Source: Prorocentrum cordatum (Eukaryota > Sar > Dinophyceae > Prorocentrales > Prorocentraceae). Taken from it: 64,000 nt of DNA. The translations under genes and the position numbers were made by a program. The stretch spans positions 48,226-112,225 of the forward strand of contig CAUYUJ010015273.1 of NCBI GenBank assembly GCA_963575745.1, read 5' to 3'. Shown one piece after another: positions 62,809 to 64,000 of this stretch (positions are counted from its first letter, which is position 1; the number at the start of each line of letters is the position of its first letter). Below the pieces are notes generated by a model. That model was not told where the DNA came from. It searched no databases and saw nothing but the letters and a program-made list of their open reading frames with translations.

Positions 62809-62918
62809 TCCTCCTCCTCCTCCTCCTCCTCTTCCTCCTCCTCCTCCTCCTCCTCCTCCTCTTCCTCCGCCTCCTCCTTTTCCTCCTCCTCCTCCTCCTT
62901 TTCCTCCTCCTCCTCCTC
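62809..62918 (+). repeat. (CTC)n microsatellite
   Basis: CTC/TTC run of about 110 bases between Family G copies. Confidence 0.95.
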
Positions 62919-63034
62919 GCAGTGAAGCATGCTGTCGGGCGCGGTCTCCACAGGCACAGCCTCGGCCCGTGCCCCTGCGGACCCAGACATCCGCCATCGT
63001 GATCCTTTCCCTGAGGCTGGCGCCGTGGCAGCAT

Positions 63035-63325
63035 CGCGGCAGAAGGTTTTTGGCCGTTTTTGGCCTCTGGGGCCCTCGCCGGGCCATGAGATCGTCGAAC
63101 AACGACTCTGGATATGAAGCCCGTCCCGGGGAAACGGTCGGGACCTCCTGGGACCCCGCCTTCAAAACTCAAGTCATCGCATGTCTGGGAGCGTGGCTTC
63201 CCAGAGTCGTTTTTGTTCGTCCCGGGTCGTTTGTTGACGGCCCTGGGGCCTGACAAGGACCTCCGGAGGCCGAAAAATGGCAACATCAAGTTCGCCGTGG
63301 TTTTCATGACGAAAGCACGGCCAAC
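63035..63325. mobile_element. Two Family G copies in opposite orientation
   Basis: 63035-63190 reads plus (GGCCGTTTTTGGCCTCTGGG, GTCGAACAACGACTCTGGAT, GGGGAAACGGTCGGGACCTC). 63195-63320 reads minus (on the minus strand GTCAACAAACGACCCGGGAC and GAACAAAAACGACTCTGG). Together with 62.55-62.73 kb this makes a cluster of three. Confidence 0.6.
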
Positions 63326-63381
63326 AGCGTTGGCCAGCGTAGATCCCGAGCATTGCGCTGTGGAGGTGGCAGCCATGTGAT

Positions 63382-63710
63382 GTAAACTGCGGTGTGAACT
63401 ATGTGGTGTAATCTATGTGGTGTTATCTCTGTTGTGTACCTTCTGCTGTGTGAGCTCTGCTGTCTAAGCTATGCCGTTTGAGCTGTGTTGTGTGGGCTAA
63501 GGATGCACCGTAGGCTAATCGGTGTTAGCTATGTGGTGCAGGCTGTGTCATGCAAGCTGTGTCGTGTGAGCTCTGCGCCGTAACCTATGCAGTTTCGGCC
63601 ATTCAGTGCAAGCTATGTGGTGCAATCTACGTGGTGCAAGCTGTGTGATGTAAGCCATGTGGTGCGCGCTGTCTCGTGCAGTCTGCGCGGTGCAATCTAC
63701 GTGGTGCGCC
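63382..63710 (+). repeat. 14-bp tandem repeat
   Basis: Units such as AACTATGTGGTGTA and ATCTATGTGGTGTT with a 14-base period up to about 63500, then longer-spaced GCTGTGT/GTGCAAGCTATGTGGTGCAA words. The following 63715-63840 has CACGAGGCGCCCA repeats. Non-coding. Confidence 0.8.
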
Positions 63711-64000
63711 CACGAGGCGGCCACGAGGCGCCCAGGAGGCGCCCGCGGGCGGGCACCAGCCGAGGCGCCGACACGCCACCCAAGCGCGGGTCGCCCACCC
63801 GGCGCCCACGAGGCGCCCACCGACTGGGCACCAGCCGAAACCCCGACACGCCCATCCAGTTCTTCAAGCAAAGCACAGTCAGCGCGCACAGTGAGGACGT
63901 GCGCCTTTTCTAGGGCACCCTTGTGTCCTTGCCTCTGCGGCCCCACTTCTGCCGTTTCCACTGGCCAGCCTCTCGGGGTACCCTTGGGGTTTGGTCGCCC

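Overview
This window looks like nuclear DNA of a dinoflagellate, probably a GC-rich one (a Prorocentrum-like genome is my guess, not shown). The reasons: GC-rich intergenic DNA full of trinucleotide microsatellites and homopolymers; few genes, broken by introns with GT, GC and apparently GA donors and AG acceptors followed by G; short terminal-inverted-repeat (TIR) elements that make up whole introns (introner-like); and degenerate APE-type LINEs. Two 100-base N gaps sit at 2501-2600 and 43901-44000.

Layout. 1-4.4 kb: degenerate repeats and microsatellites. 4.4-13 kb, + strand: one secreted or surface protein gene with at least six exons: signal peptide, many IPT/TIG domains, two PA14 domains and a Thr/Ser-rich tandem-repeat stalk (fibrocystin-L-like). 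15.2-17.9 kb (+), 19.9-24.5 kb (-) and 39.4-43.9 kb (+): three diverged copies (C, B, A) of one LINE lineage with endonuclease, reverse transcriptase and C-terminal zinc-finger segments. All three carry a further conserved ORF downstream of the zinc fingers that I do not recognise. 26-36 kb: dispersed TIR elements, GGCC/CTTGG arrays, a CA microsatellite and a foldback-like element with long inverted repeats built of subrepeats. 36.7-38.5 kb, - strand: a three-exon gene segment with an IQ motif, one of whose introns is almost entirely a palindrome. 46.5-47.4 kb: a GTG microsatellite. 48.3-49.6 kb, - strand: decayed gene-like sequence. 49.6-50.6 kb: a 92-bp tandem repeat. 51.8-57.3 kb: a large higher-order repeat. 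58.2-62.2 kb, + strand: a complete three-exon STT3 gene, the catalytic subunit of oligosaccharyltransferase.

The best-supported genes are STT3 (reading frame and intron phases all close) and the TIG/PA14 gene (the domain sequence joins cleanly across most introns). STT3 would N-glycosylate secretory proteins such as the TIG/PA14 protein, which has many N-x-S/T sites, but no specific functional link between the two is shown.

The most notable signals are (1) the conserved third ORF of the LINEs, (2) at least eight families of short dispersed elements, most with inverted repeats, many lying exactly inside introns, and (3) an intron flanked by a 32-bp duplicated exon sequence. All similarities were judged by eye; none was tested with a database search or alignment program.
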